This document shows positions 43,297-52,296 of a stretch of 64,000 nt of DNA, piece after piece (within the stretch, counting starts at the first letter, position 1; every line of letters starts with the position of its first letter). Source of the DNA: Microbacterium sp. Root553 (lineage in GTDB: Bacteria; Actinomycetota; Actinomycetes; Actinomycetales; Microbacteriaceae). The notes below the pieces were generated by a model. It saw only the letters and a program-made list of their open reading frames with translations, did not search any database and had not been told where the DNA came from. Location of the stretch: assembly GCF_001426995.1 (NCBI RefSeq), contig NZ_LMFY01000001.1:1981675-2045674 (forward strand), given 5' to 3'. Position numbers and translations under genes: made by a program.

Positions 43297-46200
43297 TCAG
43301 CTCCCGGTCAGCGCCTCGCGCAGGAGTGTGGCCTGCTCGGCGGCGTGCACCTTCGACGAGCCCGTCGCGGGAGACGCGGATGCCGGTCGGCACACCGGGC
43401 GGAACCGACGGTCGCCGGGCACATCCGCGAACGCCAGGGCGAGGAACGGCCAGGCGCCCTGGTTCTCCGGCTCCTCCTGCACCCAGACGAGCTCGGCGTT
43501 GGGGTAGGAGTCGGTGATCGCCTTGAGGCCCTCGATGGGCGTCGGGTACAGCTGCTCGAGCCGGACCAGGGCGACCTGGGGGTTCGGGTTCTTCTCGAGC
43601 TCGGACTTCAGATCCCAGTGGACCTTGCCCGAGTGCACGAGCACGCGGGTGACCGCAGTGCGGTCGAGCTCGCGGGCGTCGTCGATCACGGGCTCGAAGC
43701 GCCCCTGCGTGAACGCCTCGACCGGGCTGGTCGCGCCGCGCAGACGGAGCATCGCCTTGGGCGTGAACACGATCAGCGGCTTGCGCGGACGTGCGTAGGC
43801 CTGACGGCGCAGCAGGTGGAAGTACGACGCGGGCGTCGACGGGCGGGCGACGATCATGTTGTCCTGCGCGCACATCTGCAGGAAACGCTCGATGCGAGCC
43901 GAGGAGTGGTCGGGCCCCTGGCCCTCGTAGCCGTGCGGGAGCAGCAGGGTGACGCTCGACTGCTGTCCCCACTTCTGCTCGGCAGACGAGATGTACTCGT
44001 CGATGACGGACTGGGCGCCGTTGACGAAGTCGCCGAACTGCGCCTCCCACAGCACCAGGGATTCGCGGGCCTCGACGGAGTAGCCGTACTCGAAGCCGAG
44101 GGCGGCGTACTCGCTCAGCAGGGAGTCGTAGACGAAGAATCGGCCCTGCGAGTCGGACAGGTTCGACAGCGGGAGCCATTCCTGTCCGTTCGCGCGGTCG
44201 TGCAGGGTCGCATGACGCTGCACGAACGTTCCGCGTCGCGAGTCCTGACCGGCGAGCCGGACCGGGGTGCCCTCGACCAGCAGCGACCCGAAGGCGAGCA
44301 GCTCGCCGAAGCCCCAGTCGATGTTGCCGTTGCGGCTCATGTCCAGACGCTTCTCGAGCTGCTGCTGCAGCTTGGGGTGCACCGTGAAGCCCTCGGGCTT
44401 GTTCACGAACGCGTCTCCGATGAGCTGGATGACTTCGCTCGAGACACCGGTGATCTCGGGGGCGCCGACCTGCTCCTCGGCGGGAGGGAGGTCCTGGACG
44501 ACCGGGTTGGTTCCGGTCTCCGCGGCGTGCGTCTCGGCGAACGCGATCTCCAGACGGTTCTGGAAGTCGGCCTTGGCCTCGTCGTACTCCTCTTCGGTGA
44601 TGTCGCCTCGTCCGACGAGCGACTCCGTGTAGAGCTTGCGCACGGAGCGCTTCGCCTGGATCAGATCGGTCATCAGGGGCTGCGTCATCGACGGGTCGTC
44701 ACCCTCGTTGTGACCGCGGCGGCGGTAGCAGACGAGGTCGATCACCACGTCGCGGTGGAACCGCTCGCGGTACTCGAACGCGAGCTGCGCGACGTGGATG
44801 ACGGCCTCGGGGTCGTCGCCGTTCACGTGGAGCACTGGCGCCTGGATCGTCTTGGCGACATCGGTCGCGTACACCGAGGTGCGCGAGTCGTCCGGCAGGG
44901 TGGTGAAGCCGACCTGGTTGTTGACGACGACGTGGATGGTGCCACCGGTCCGGTAGCCGCGCAGCTGCGACATCTGCAGGGTCTCGACGACCACGCCCTG
45001 TCCCGCGAACGCGGCGTCGCCGTGCACGAGGATGGGCAGCCAGGCGAACGTGCCGATCGGCTTGCGGTCCTGCTTGGCGCGGACGATGCCCTCGAGCACG
45101 CCGTCGACGGTCTCGAGGTGCGAGGGGTTCGCCGCGAGGTAGACCGGCAGCTCGGACCCGTCGTCGGCGACGAAGGTGCCCTCGGTGCCGAGGTGGTACT
45201 TCACGTCGCCGGAGCCGCGTCGGTTCCCGGTGGTCTGGGTGCCCTCGAACTCCTGGAACACATGACCGTAGGTCTTGCCCGCGATGTTGGTGAGCACGTT
45301 CAGACGGCCGCGGTGGGCCATGCCGATCGCCGCACCCTCGAGTCCTGCGGTGGCAGCGCCCTGCAGGATCTCGTCGAGCAGGGGGACGAGCGACTCGCCG
45401 CCCTCGAGCGAGAAACGCTTCTGGCCGACGAACTTCGTCTGCAGGAACGTCTCGAACGCCTCTGCCTCATTGAGCTTGCGCAGCACGCGCAGCTGCTCGT
45501 CGTGGCCGGGCTTCTGGTACTTGACCTCGACCTTCTCCTGGAACCAGCGGCGCTGCTCCGGGTCCTGGATGTGCATGTACTCGATGCCGAGCGTGCGGCA
45601 GTACGAGTCGCGGAGCACACCGAGGATGTCGCGGAGCTTCGCGACGCGGCGTCCGCCGAATCCGCCGGTGACGAATTCGCGGTCGAGATCCCAGAAGGTG
45701 AGCCCGTGGCTCTCGATCTCGAGGTCGGGGTGCGACCGCTGAACGTATTCCAGCGGATCGATGTCGGCCATCAGGTGACCGCGGACGCGGAAGGAGTTGA
45801 TCAGCTCCTGCACGCGGGACTGCTTGTCGACGCGCTCGGCGAGGTCGACCGCGATGTCGGGATTCCAGCGGATCGGAGCGTAGGGGATGCGCAGCGCCGC
45901 GAAGATGTCGTCGTAGAAGCCGCGCTGACCGATCAGCAGCTCGTGCACCTTCTTGAGGAACTCGCCGGAGCCCGCGCCCTGGATGACGCGGTGGTCGTAG
46001 GTGCTGGTGAGCGTGATCGTCTTGCCGATCGCGAGCTCGTTGAGCGTCCGTCCGCTGGCTCCCTGGAACTCGGCGGGGTACTCGAGCGCGCCCGCGCCGA
46101 TGATGCAGCCCTGACCCTTCATGAGTCGCGGGACGGAGTGCACCGTGCCGATGCCGCCGGGGTTCGTCAGCGACACGGTGGTGCCCTGGAAGTCGGCGGC

Positions 46201-46980
46201 GGTGAGCTTGTTGTTGCGGGCCCGCGAGACGAGGTCCTCGTAGGCCACGAGGTACTCGCTGAACGAGAGCGTGTCGGCCCGCTTGATGCTCGGAACCATG
46301 AGGGCACGCGTGCCGTCGGGCTTGGGGAGGTCGATCGCGATGCCGAGGTTGACGTGCGCCGGGGCGACGACGGAGGGCTTGCCGTCGATCTCGGCGTAGA
46401 ACACGTTCTGGCTGCGGAACTCGTCGAGGGTGCGGATGAGCGCCCAGCCGATGAGGTGGGTGAAGCTGATCTTGCCGCCGCGCGTGCGGGCCATGTGGTT
46501 GTTGATGACGATGCGGTTGTCGATCATCAGCTTCGCCGGGATCGTGCGCACACTCGTCGCGGTGGGGACGGTCAGCGACTCGTCCATGTTCGCCGCGAGG
46601 GTCTTGGGCAGACCGCGGAGCGGCGTGACCTTGTCCTCTTCAGCGGCGGCAGCCGACTCGGCGGTCTCGGCCTTGGGGGCTGGCTTCGGAGCCTGTGCGG
46701 GAATGGGGGCTGCGGCCGCGGGCTTCGTCGTCGTCCGTGCGACGGGCTGGGCGCCGATGACGGGGATGGGTGCGGTCACGGGGTGCGCGGTCTGCTCTGC
46801 CGACGCGGCGGGCGCCGACGTTCCGGAGGCAGCCTCCGACTGGTACTTCTCCAGGATCGGCCACCACTCCTTGTCGACGGAGTCACGGTTCACCTTGAAC
46901 TGTTCGTAGAGCTCTTCGACGAGCCACGAATTGGCTCCGAACCCCCCGTCGCCCCCGACGCCGGTCACCTGGTTCGACAC
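43297..46980 (-). CDS. kgd: Multifunctional 2-oxoglutarate decarboxylase/dehydrogenase E1-E2 (Kgd/SucA)
   Basis: A 1227-residue TCA-cycle enzyme found in actinobacteria. An N-terminal E1-type helix (NSWLVEELYEQFKVNRDSVDKEWWPIL), a Pro/Ala linker (about 45-110), an acyltransferase domain without lipoyl domain (about 120-350; catalytic DHRVIQGAGSG), then the thiamine-diphosphate E1 domain with GDAAFAG and NNQVGFTT and the C-terminal transketolase-like part. I chose the GTG at 46980 (VSNQVTGVGGDGGFG), preceded by GAGGG; an ATG at 47013 adds 11 residues without a good site. Activity of such enzymes is gated by the FHA protein GarA/OdhI, not seen here. Confidence 0.95.
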   Translation of the reverse strand: MSNQVTGVGGDGGFGANSWLVEELYEQFKVNRDSVDKEWWPILEKYQSEAASGTSAPAASAEQTAHPVTAPIPVIGAQPVARTTTKPAAAAPIPAQAPKPAPKAETAESAAAAEEDKVTPLRGLPKTLAANMDESLTVPTATSVRTIPAKLMIDNRIVINNHMARTRGGKISFTHLIGWALIRTLDEFRSQNVFYAEIDGKPSVVAPAHVNLGIAIDLPKPDGTRALMVPSIKRADTLSFSEYLVAYEDLVSRARNNKLTAADFQGTTVSLTNPGGIGTVHSVPRLMKGQGCIIGAGALEYPAEFQGASGRTLNELAIGKTITLTSTYDHRVIQGAGSGEFLKKVHELLIGQRGFYDDIFAALRIPYAPIRWNPDIAVDLAERVDKQSRVQELINSFRVRGHLMADIDPLEYVQRSHPDLEIESHGLTFWDLDREFVTGGFGGRRVAKLRDILGVLRDSYCRTLGIEYMHIQDPEQRRWFQEKVEVKYQKPGHDEQLRVLRKLNEAEAFETFLQTKFVGQKRFSLEGGESLVPLLDEILQGAATAGLEGAAIGMAHRGRLNVLTNIAGKTYGHVFQEFEGTQTTGNRRGSGDVKYHLGTEGTFVADDGSELPVYLAANPSHLETVDGVLEGIVRAKQDRKPIGTFAWLPILVHGDAAFAGQGVVVETLQMSQLRGYRTGGTIHVVVNNQVGFTTLPDDSRTSVYATDVAKTIQAPVLHVNGDDPEAVIHVAQLAFEYRERFHRDVVIDLVCYRRRGHNEGDDPSMTQPLMTDLIQAKRSVRKLYTESLVGRGDITEEEYDEAKADFQNRLEIAFAETHAAETGTNPVVQDLPPAEEQVGAPEITGVSSEVIQLIGDAFVNKPEGFTVHPKLQQQLEKRLDMSRNGNIDWGFGELLAFGSLLVEGTPVRLAGQDSRRGTFVQRHATLHDRANGQEWLPLSNLSDSQGRFFVYDSLLSEYAALGFEYGYSVEARESLVLWEAQFGDFVNGAQSVIDEYISSAEQKWGQQSSVTLLLPHGYEGQGPDHSSARIERFLQMCAQDNMIVARPSTPASYFHLLRRQAYARPRKPLIVFTPKAMLRLRGATSPVEAFTQGRFEPVIDDARELDRTAVTRVLVHSGKVHWDLKSELEKNPNPQVALVRLEQLYPTPIEGLKAITDSYPNAELVWVQEEPENQGAWPFLALAFADVPGDRRFRPVCRPASASPATGSSKVHAAEQATLLREALTGS

Positions 46981-47127
46981 GCTCGATCGCCCTCTTTCAT
47001 CACTGAAGTCCATATGTGCACACCAGGACGCAGGATGCGTCGGGGCCCGCACTCTCTCGAACACCAAGCCTAACGTGTTTCGCGCGACGATCGTCGAAGG
47101 CGAGCGCCCCTGTCGCCCCGATCTGAG

Positions 47128-47133
47128 TAGCGT
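47128..47133 (+). promoter_or_regulatory. -10 element of guaB1
   Basis: TAGCGT with 6 nt to the ATG at 47140. Confidence 0.5.
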
Positions 47134-47139
47134 GGGGGT

Positions 47140-48594
47140 ATGGAGTTCTCCGGCGAGTCGCCCGCAGTCGATCTGACCTATTCCGATGTCTTCCTCGTGC
47201 CGCGCCGCTCCGCGGTCACCAGCCGTCTGCAGGTCGATCTCGCCCCGCAGGACGGCACGCCCGCGACGCTGCCGCTCGTCGCCTCGAACATGAACTCGGT
47301 GACGGGTCCGCGACTCGCCGCGGTGCTCGCCAGGCGCGGGGGTCTGGGAGTGCTGCCGCAGGACATGCCGCTGCAGGATCTCGATGCCGCGATCCGCGAC
47401 GTCAAGGCGCAGCCCGTGCTGTGGGACACCCCGGTCGTCCTCCCTCCCGAGGCCTCCGTGACCGACGCCCTGCGTCTGATGCCCGCCACCGCCGGCCACG
47501 GCATCGTCGTGGCCTCGGGAGGGGCACCGCACCACGTCGAGCGGATCCTCGGCGTCCTTCCCGCCTCGCGCCTCGCGACCGCTCTCCCCGACGCGCAGCT
47601 GGGCGACCTCGTTCACGGCGGCACCCCCTCGCTCGATGCCGAGGACATCGGGTCGGAGCGCCACGCGTTCGACGTGATCACCGAGGCGGGGGCGGAGATC
47701 GTCACGATCGTCCGTCACGGGCACCTGGTCGGCACGCTCAGCGCACGCAGCGCCCTGCGCTCGACCCTGTATCGGCCCGCCCTCGATGCGGACGGACGAC
47801 TGGCGGTCGCGGCGGCCGTCGGGATCAACGGCGATGTCGCATCGAAGGCGAGAGCGCTCGCCGCGGCCGGTGTCGACGTGCTCGTCGTCGACACCGCCCA
47901 CGGACACCAGGAGGGGATGCTCCGCGCGCTGCGCGCCGTCGCGGATCTCGGTCTCGGCATCCCGCTCGTCGCCGGCAACATCGTCACCGCGGACGGGGTG
48001 CACGACCTGGTCGCGGCCGGCGCGTCGATCCTCAAGGTCGGCGTCGGACCCGGAGCGATGTGCACCACGAGGATGATGACCGCGGTCGGGCGTCCGCAGT
48101 TCTCCGCCGTGCTCGAGACGGCCGAGGCGGCGCGCGAGCTCGGCGCGCACGTGTGGGCGGACGGGGGAGTGCGCTACCCCCGGGACGTCGCGCTCGCGCT
48201 CGCCGCCGGAGCGGCATCCGTCATGGTCGGATCCTGGTTCGCGGGCACGATCGAGGCGCCGGGTGAGCTGCAGACCGACGCCGACGGGCGCATCTACAAG
48301 GAATCCTGGGGCATGGCGTCGACCAAGGCCGTGCAGGCGCGATTCGGACGCCTCGACGCGTACGAGCGCGCGCGCAAGGAGCTCTTCGCGGAGGGGATCT
48401 CCTCGTCGAAGATCTATCTCGACCCGCTCCGCCCCGGTCTCGAGGACCTGCTCGACATGATCACGTCGGGCGTGCGGTCGTCGTTCACCTACGCCGGTGC
48501 GTCATCCGTGCCGGAATTCCACGACCGCGCTCTCGTCGGGCTGCAATCCGCAGCGGGGTACGAAGAGGGCAAGGCGCTGCCGGTCAGCTGGTGA
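47140..48594 (+). CDS. guaB1: GuaB1 family IMP dehydrogenase-related protein (GMP reductase type)
   Basis: A 484-residue TIM-barrel protein with two CBS domains inserted at about residues 95-205. The catalytic loop is GVGPGAMCTTRMMT (Cys near residue 309), with VVDTAHGHQEGM upstream and the C-terminal YKESWGMASTKAVQ flap. The actinobacterial GuaB1 group acts as GMP reductase, turning GMP to IMP for purine salvage, with the CBS pair as nucleotide sensor. Biosynthetic IMP dehydrogenase is expected elsewhere in the genome. It is transcribed away from kgd. Confidence 0.92.
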   Translation: MEFSGESPAVDLTYSDVFLVPRRSAVTSRLQVDLAPQDGTPATLPLVASNMNSVTGPRLAAVLARRGGLGVLPQDMPLQDLDAAIRDVKAQPVLWDTPVVLPPEASVTDALRLMPATAGHGIVVASGGAPHHVERILGVLPASRLATALPDAQLGDLVHGGTPSLDAEDIGSERHAFDVITEAGAEIVTIVRHGHLVGTLSARSALRSTLYRPALDADGRLAVAAAVGINGDVASKARALAAAGVDVLVVDTAHGHQEGMLRALRAVADLGLGIPLVAGNIVTADGVHDLVAAGASILKVGVGPGAMCTTRMMTAVGRPQFSAVLETAEAARELGAHVWADGGVRYPRDVALALAAGAASVMVGSWFAGTIEAPGELQTDADGRIYKESWGMASTKAVQARFGRLDAYERARKELFAEGISSSKIYLDPLRPGLEDLLDMITSGVRSSFTYAGASSVPEFHDRALVGLQSAAGYEEGKALPVSW

Positions 48595-48638
48595 CGACGA
48601 GGGTGGTGCCGGACATCCCCGCCACCACGGCGATCCCG

Positions 48639-48644
48639 TAGAAT
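48639..48644 (+). promoter_or_regulatory. -10 element of the CNNM/CorC operon
   Basis: TAGAAT; transcription should start near 48652, giving a leader of about 70 nt with an upstream ORF and a hairpin. Confidence 0.45.
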
Positions 48645-48654
48645 CATGGTCACC

Positions 48655-48723
48655 ATGGACGACCCTCCCAGTTGCAGTACATCGCCCCATTGCCCGCCCC
48701 TCGGTGACGAGGGGAACCTCTGA
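48655..48723 (+). CDS. Possible 22-residue upstream ORF (leader peptide)
   Basis: ATG 48655 begins a 22-codon frame (MDDPPSCSTSPHCPPLGDEGNL) that ends in TGA at 48721-48723, where the A is also the first base of the CNNM start codon. The predicted transcript start is only a few bases upstream, so [11 protein letters not shown] would be nearly leaderless. The peptide has two cysteines six apart and two Pro-Pro pairs, which can slow ribosomes. No homology is claimed. Its reading frame passes through the hairpin that covers the next gene's ribosome-binding site. Confidence 0.4.
   Translation: MDDPPSCSTSPHCPPLGDEGNL
48697..48714 (+). promoter_or_regulatory. Hairpin over the ribosome-binding site of the CNNM gene
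   Basis: CCCCTC (48697-48702) pairs with GAGGGG (48709-48714), loop of 6 nt. The 3' arm is the only good ribosome-binding site for ATG 48723 (8-nt spacing). Confidence 0.5.
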
Positions 48724-50039
48724 TGGACTACATCCTGCTGGGCGTGGGGCTCCTGCTCACCGTCGGCACCGGACTCTTCGTCGCGAGCGAGTTCGCTCTG
48801 GTCAATCTCGACCGTGCCGATCTCGAGGCGCGTCAGGCACGCGGCGAATCGCGGGTCTCGCTCACGATCAGCGCGCTGAAGCACACATCGACCCATCTGT
48901 CGTCGGCCCAGCTCGGCATCACCCTGACGACGCTGCTCACCGGGTACACGATGGAGCCGGCGCTCTCCAATCTGCTGCGACCGACCCTCGTGGCCTGGAA
49001 CATCCCCGAGGGGGCCGTCGCCCCCATCGCGACCGTCGTCGCGATGCTCGTCGCGACCGTGCTCTCGATGATCCTCGGCGAGCTGGTGCCCAAGAACTTC
49101 GCCCTCGCGCTGCCGCTGGCGACCGCGAAGCTGGTCATGCCGTTCCAGGTCGCGTTCACGACCGTGTTCAAGCCCGCCGTCGTCGTGCTCAACGGCAGCG
49201 CCAACGGCGTGCTGCGCGGCATCGGCATCGAGCCCAAGGAGGAGCTCTCTGGTGCCCGCAGCGCCGAGGAGCTGTCGTCCCTCGTGCGGCGCTCGGCCAG
49301 TGCGGGTCTTCTGGAGGCCGATACGGCGAGTCTGCTGGACCGGACGCTGACGTTCTCCCGGCTGACTGCCGCCGACGTGATGACGGCGCGACCGAGCATG
49401 CACGCGCTCGCCGCCGGCGACTCCGCCGACGAGGTCATCCAGCTCGCGCGACGCACCGGGCACAGTCGCTTCCCGGTCTACGACGACGACCTCGACGACA
49501 TCACCGGTGTCGTGCATCTGAAGGCGGCGATCTCCGTTCCGCGTGATCGCCGCGCCGAGGTGCCGGTGGGGGCGATCTCCACCGACCCGCTGCGCGTGCC
49601 GGAGACCGTGCACGTCGATGCTCTGATCTCGGAGCTCCGTGCCCGCGGCTACCAGCTGGCCGTCGTCGTCGACGAGTACGGCGGCACTGCCGGGCTCGTC
49701 ACCCTGGAGGATCTGGTCGAGGAGCTGGTGGGCGAGGTGTCGGACGAGCACGATCGCACGAGGGCCGGTGTCGTGCGCGGACGGGACGGGATCACGTTCC
49801 CGGGTGAGCTGCGGCCCGACGAGCTGCGGCGCAGAGCCGGTGTGGAGGTTCCCGAGGGGGACGTCTACGACACGGTCGCCGGATACGTCATGAGCGTTCT
49901 GGAGCGCGTCCCGGCCGTGGGTGACGAGGTCGATCTCGAGAGCGGGACGCTGAGAGTGGTCCGCATGGACGGACGCCGCGTTGATCGCATCCGCTATGCG
50001 CCGCATCCCGATCTGACGGCGGAGGTGGTGGCCCGATGA
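48723..50039 (+). CDS. CNNM/CorC-type (hemolysin C family) membrane protein
   Basis: A 438-residue protein: DUF21/CNNM transmembrane domain (about 1-185, four helices, with [21 protein letters not shown] and [15 protein letters not shown]), a CBS pair (about 205-330), and a C-terminal CorC_HlyC domain (about 345-425). Such proteins export or regulate magnesium or cobalt, with ATP bound by the CBS pair. It overlaps its paralogue by 4 bp (ATGA). [11 protein letters not shown] may depend on the upstream ORF and hairpin. Confidence 0.9.
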   Translation: MDYILLGVGLLLTVGTGLFVASEFALVNLDRADLEARQARGESRVSLTISALKHTSTHLSSAQLGITLTTLLTGYTMEPALSNLLRPTLVAWNIPEGAVAPIATVVAMLVATVLSMILGELVPKNFALALPLATAKLVMPFQVAFTTVFKPAVVVLNGSANGVLRGIGIEPKEELSGARSAEELSSLVRRSASAGLLEADTASLLDRTLTFSRLTAADVMTARPSMHALAAGDSADEVIQLARRTGHSRFPVYDDDLDDITGVVHLKAAISVPRDRRAEVPVGAISTDPLRVPETVHVDALISELRARGYQLAVVVDEYGGTAGLVTLEDLVEELVGEVSDEHDRTRAGVVRGRDGITFPGELRPDELRRRAGVEVPEGDVYDTVAGYVMSVLERVPAVGDEVDLESGTLRVVRMDGRRVDRIRYAPHPDLTAEVVAR

Positions 50040-51097
50040 GCGACTGGGGAGGACTGGCCTGGCTGGTCGTGCTGCTCGTGGCCAACGCGTTCTTCGTCGG
50101 CGCCGAGTTCGCGGTGATCTCCGCGCGCCGCTCGCAGATCGAGCCGAAGGCCGATCGCGGATCGCGCGCCGCCAAGACCGCGCTCTACGCGATGGAGCAC
50201 GCGACCCTGATGCTCGCGACCTCGCAGCTCGGCATCACCATCTGCTCGCTTCTGATCCTGAACGTCTCCGAGCCCGCCATCCACCATCTGCTCGCCGTGC
50301 CGCTGCACGAGCTCGGCTGGTCGGATGCGGTCGTCGACGCCGTGTCGTTCACGATCGCTCTGCTGATCGTGTCGTTCCTGCATGTCGTGTTCGGCGAGAT
50401 GGTCCCGAAGAACCTGGCGTTCTCGGTCCCTGAGCGTGCCGTGCTGATCCTCGCGCCGCCCCTCGTGCTGGTGTCGAAGATCTTCATGCCCGTGATCTGG
50501 GTGCTCAACGCCGCGGCGAACGGCGTGCTCCGACTCTTCCGGGTCGAGCCGAAGAACGAGGCCGCGTCGACGTTCACCCTCGACGAGGTCGCGACGATCG
50601 TCGATCAGTCGCGGCGCGAGGGCGTGCTCACCGACACCGCAGGAACCGTCGCCGCCGCCGTCGAGTTCACCGACAAGAAGGCTCGCGACGTGGCCGTGCC
50701 GCTGAGCGATCTGGTCACGCTGCCGCTGACGACCACGCCGGACGACATCGAGAAGGCGGTGGCCCGATACGGGTTCTCGCGTTACGTGATCGTCGATGAC
50801 GAGGGGGTGCCCGTCGGCTACGTCCACCTCAAGGACATCCTCCGTGCGGCGGACGGCCCCGATGCCGACGCCAAGCTCGTCGAGCCGCTGCCGTCGAAGC
50901 GGATCAACCACATGGTGCCGGTGCAGGAGGACACGGACCTCGAGGATGCGCTCGCCGTCATGCGGCGCGCCGGTCGACACCTCGCGAAGGTGCGCGACGC
51001 GCAGGGCCGTACGACGGCCGTCCTGTTCCTCGAGGACATCCTCGAGGAACTCGTCGGAGAGGTGCAGGACGCGACGCGTCGCATCCGCGGGCACTGA
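50036..51097 (+). CDS. CNNM/CorC-type membrane protein lacking CorC_HlyC domain
   Basis: A 353-residue paralogue of the upstream gene: CNNM domain (about 1-180; ANAFFVGAEFAVISARRSQIEPKA and VFGEMVPKNLAFSVP) and a CBS pair (about 210-330; AVARYGFSRYVIVDDEGVPVGYVHLKDIL), ending soon after the second CBS motif so that the CorC_HlyC domain is absent. The tandem full-length/short pair is common in actinobacteria and suggests a heteromeric transporter. The 4-bp overlap gives near-equal synthesis. A stable terminator follows. Confidence 0.9.
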   Translation: MSDWGGLAWLVVLLVANAFFVGAEFAVISARRSQIEPKADRGSRAAKTALYAMEHATLMLATSQLGITICSLLILNVSEPAIHHLLAVPLHELGWSDAVVDAVSFTIALLIVSFLHVVFGEMVPKNLAFSVPERAVLILAPPLVLVSKIFMPVIWVLNAAANGVLRLFRVEPKNEAASTFTLDEVATIVDQSRREGVLTDTAGTVAAAVEFTDKKARDVAVPLSDLVTLPLTTTPDDIEKAVARYGFSRYVIVDDEGVPVGYVHLKDILRAADGPDADAKLVEPLPSKRINHMVPVQEDTDLEDALAVMRRAGRHLAKVRDAQGRTTAVLFLEDILEELVGEVQDATRRIRGH

Positions 51098-51106
51098 CCG
51101 TCGCCG

Positions 51107-51152
51107 AGCGAGAAGCCCCTCCGATCCACAGGGATCGGAGGGGCTTCTCGCT
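51107..51152. terminator. Bidirectional terminator between the CNNM operon and the ene-reductase gene
   Basis: Perfect 21-bp stem (51107-51127 with 51132-51152) with a 4-nt loop, the longest hairpin in the window, between convergent stops. Confidence 0.9.
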
Positions 51153-51173
51153 GTCGGCGGTGAATGCGGGTGC

Positions 51174-52241
51174 TCAGCGCCAGTGCGCGCGCTCGTACTG
51201 CGGCGGCCAGGCGATGTCGGCACCGAGCTCGTGGGCGGCGCGGAGCGCGAAGTGCGGGTCGCGCAACCACTCGCGGCCGGCGAAGATCGCGTCCGCCGCG
51301 CCCTCGGCGAGCACCTGCTCGGCCTGTTCGGCGGCGGTGATCAGTCCGACTGCGGAGACCGGGATGCGCCCGCCCTGACGGACGGTCTCGGCGAGCGGCA
51401 CCTGGTATCCGGGGAAGACGCTGATCTGCTGGTGCGCGACCAGACCACCGCTCGAGACGTCGATCAGGTCGGCGCCGCGGTCGGTGGCCCACGCACCGAC
51501 GGTCGCGGCCTCATCGGGGGTGAAGCCGCCGTCGGCATGGTCGGTCGCGGAGATGCGCACGAACAGCGGCACGCCGTCGCCCGCGGCCTCGCGCACGGCC
51601 TCGACCACGCGGAGGAGGAGTCGCGCCCGGTTCTCGAGCGAGCCGCCGTAGTCGTCGTCGCGCAGGTTGGACAGCGGCGACAGGAACTGGTGCAGCAGGT
51701 AGCCGTGCGCGCCGTGGATCTCGAGCACGTCGAAGCCGGCCTCGATCGCCCGGCGCGCGGCGGAGGCGAACCCGGTCACGATCGCCTCGATCCCGTCGGC
51801 GTCGAGCGCGACGGGCTCTGCGAAGCCCTCGTAGGCGATCGCGGAGGGGGCGGTCGTGGTCCAGCCGCCCTCTGACTGCGGCACCGAGCCCTGGTGCTCG
51901 GCCCACGGCCACCAGGTCGAGGCCTTGCGACCTGCGTGGGCGAGCTGGATGCCGGCCTTCGCGCCGCGCGCATGGATCGCGGCGACGATCGGCGTCCAGG
52001 CGTCGCGCTGCTCGTCGTTCCAGAGCCCGACGTCCTGCGGCGAGATGCGTCCCTCCGGCACGACACCGGCCGCCTCGGCCACGATGAGCCCGGCGCCGCC
52101 CGAGGCGAACTGGGCGAGGTGCGTGTGGTGCCATTCCTGCGCGACGCCGTCGATCGCGCTGTACATGCACATGGGGGACACCCAGAGCCGGTTGCGGAAG
52201 GTGACGGATCGGATGCTGAGAGGGGAGAAGAGGATGCTCAC
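51174..52241 (-). CDS. NADH:flavin oxidoreductase, old yellow enzyme (YqjM/NamA type)
   Basis: A 355-residue FMN-dependent ene-reductase in a single TIM barrel. YqjM-type markers are the active-site Cys in VSPMCMYSA, the IQLAHAGRKAS strand, the EIHGAHGYLLHQFLSPLSN motif with the substrate-binding histidines, the NRARLLL segment, and the C-terminal GREWLRDPHFALRAA that supplies Arg to the FMN phosphate. It reduces activated C=C bonds of enones or quinones. The GTG at 52241 follows TAGCGT by 6 nt. Divergent from nnrD. Confidence 0.92.
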   Translation of the reverse strand: MSILFSPLSIRSVTFRNRLWVSPMCMYSAIDGVAQEWHHTHLAQFASGGAGLIVAEAAGVVPEGRISPQDVGLWNDEQRDAWTPIVAAIHARGAKAGIQLAHAGRKASTWWPWAEHQGSVPQSEGGWTTTAPSAIAYEGFAEPVALDADGIEAIVTGFASAARRAIEAGFDVLEIHGAHGYLLHQFLSPLSNLRDDDYGGSLENRARLLLRVVEAVREAAGDGVPLFVRISATDHADGGFTPDEAATVGAWATDRGADLIDVSSGGLVAHQQISVFPGYQVPLAETVRQGGRIPVSAVGLITAAEQAEQVLAEGAADAIFAGREWLRDPHFALRAAHELGADIAWPPQYERAHWR

Positions 52242-52247
52242 CCCTCG

Positions 52248-52253
52248 ACGCTA
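52248..52253 (-). promoter_or_regulatory. -10 element of the ene-reductase gene
   Basis: TAGCGT on the minus strand with 6 nt to the GTG at 52241. Confidence 0.5.
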
Positions 52254-52284
52254 GCGCCGTCTCGAGGGGGAGGGGTCGTCGGAC

Positions 52285-52290
52285 TAACGT
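52285..52290 (+). promoter_or_regulatory. -10 element of nnrD
   Basis: TAACGT with 6 nt to the ATG at 52297; back to back with the element at 52248-52253. Confidence 0.5.
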
Positions 52291-52296
52291 GGACTC

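Noticed and set aside
42178..47073. Very long plus-strand open frame (about 1630 codons) across the Eis-like gene and kgd
   Set aside because: It is antisense to kgd and out of frame with the Eis-like gene; composition is Arg/Gly/Ala-rich low complexity typical of high-GC shadows.
46981..48150. N-terminal extension of kgd to 48150
   Set aside because: The extra frame is antisense to guaB1 and has no E1-like sequence.
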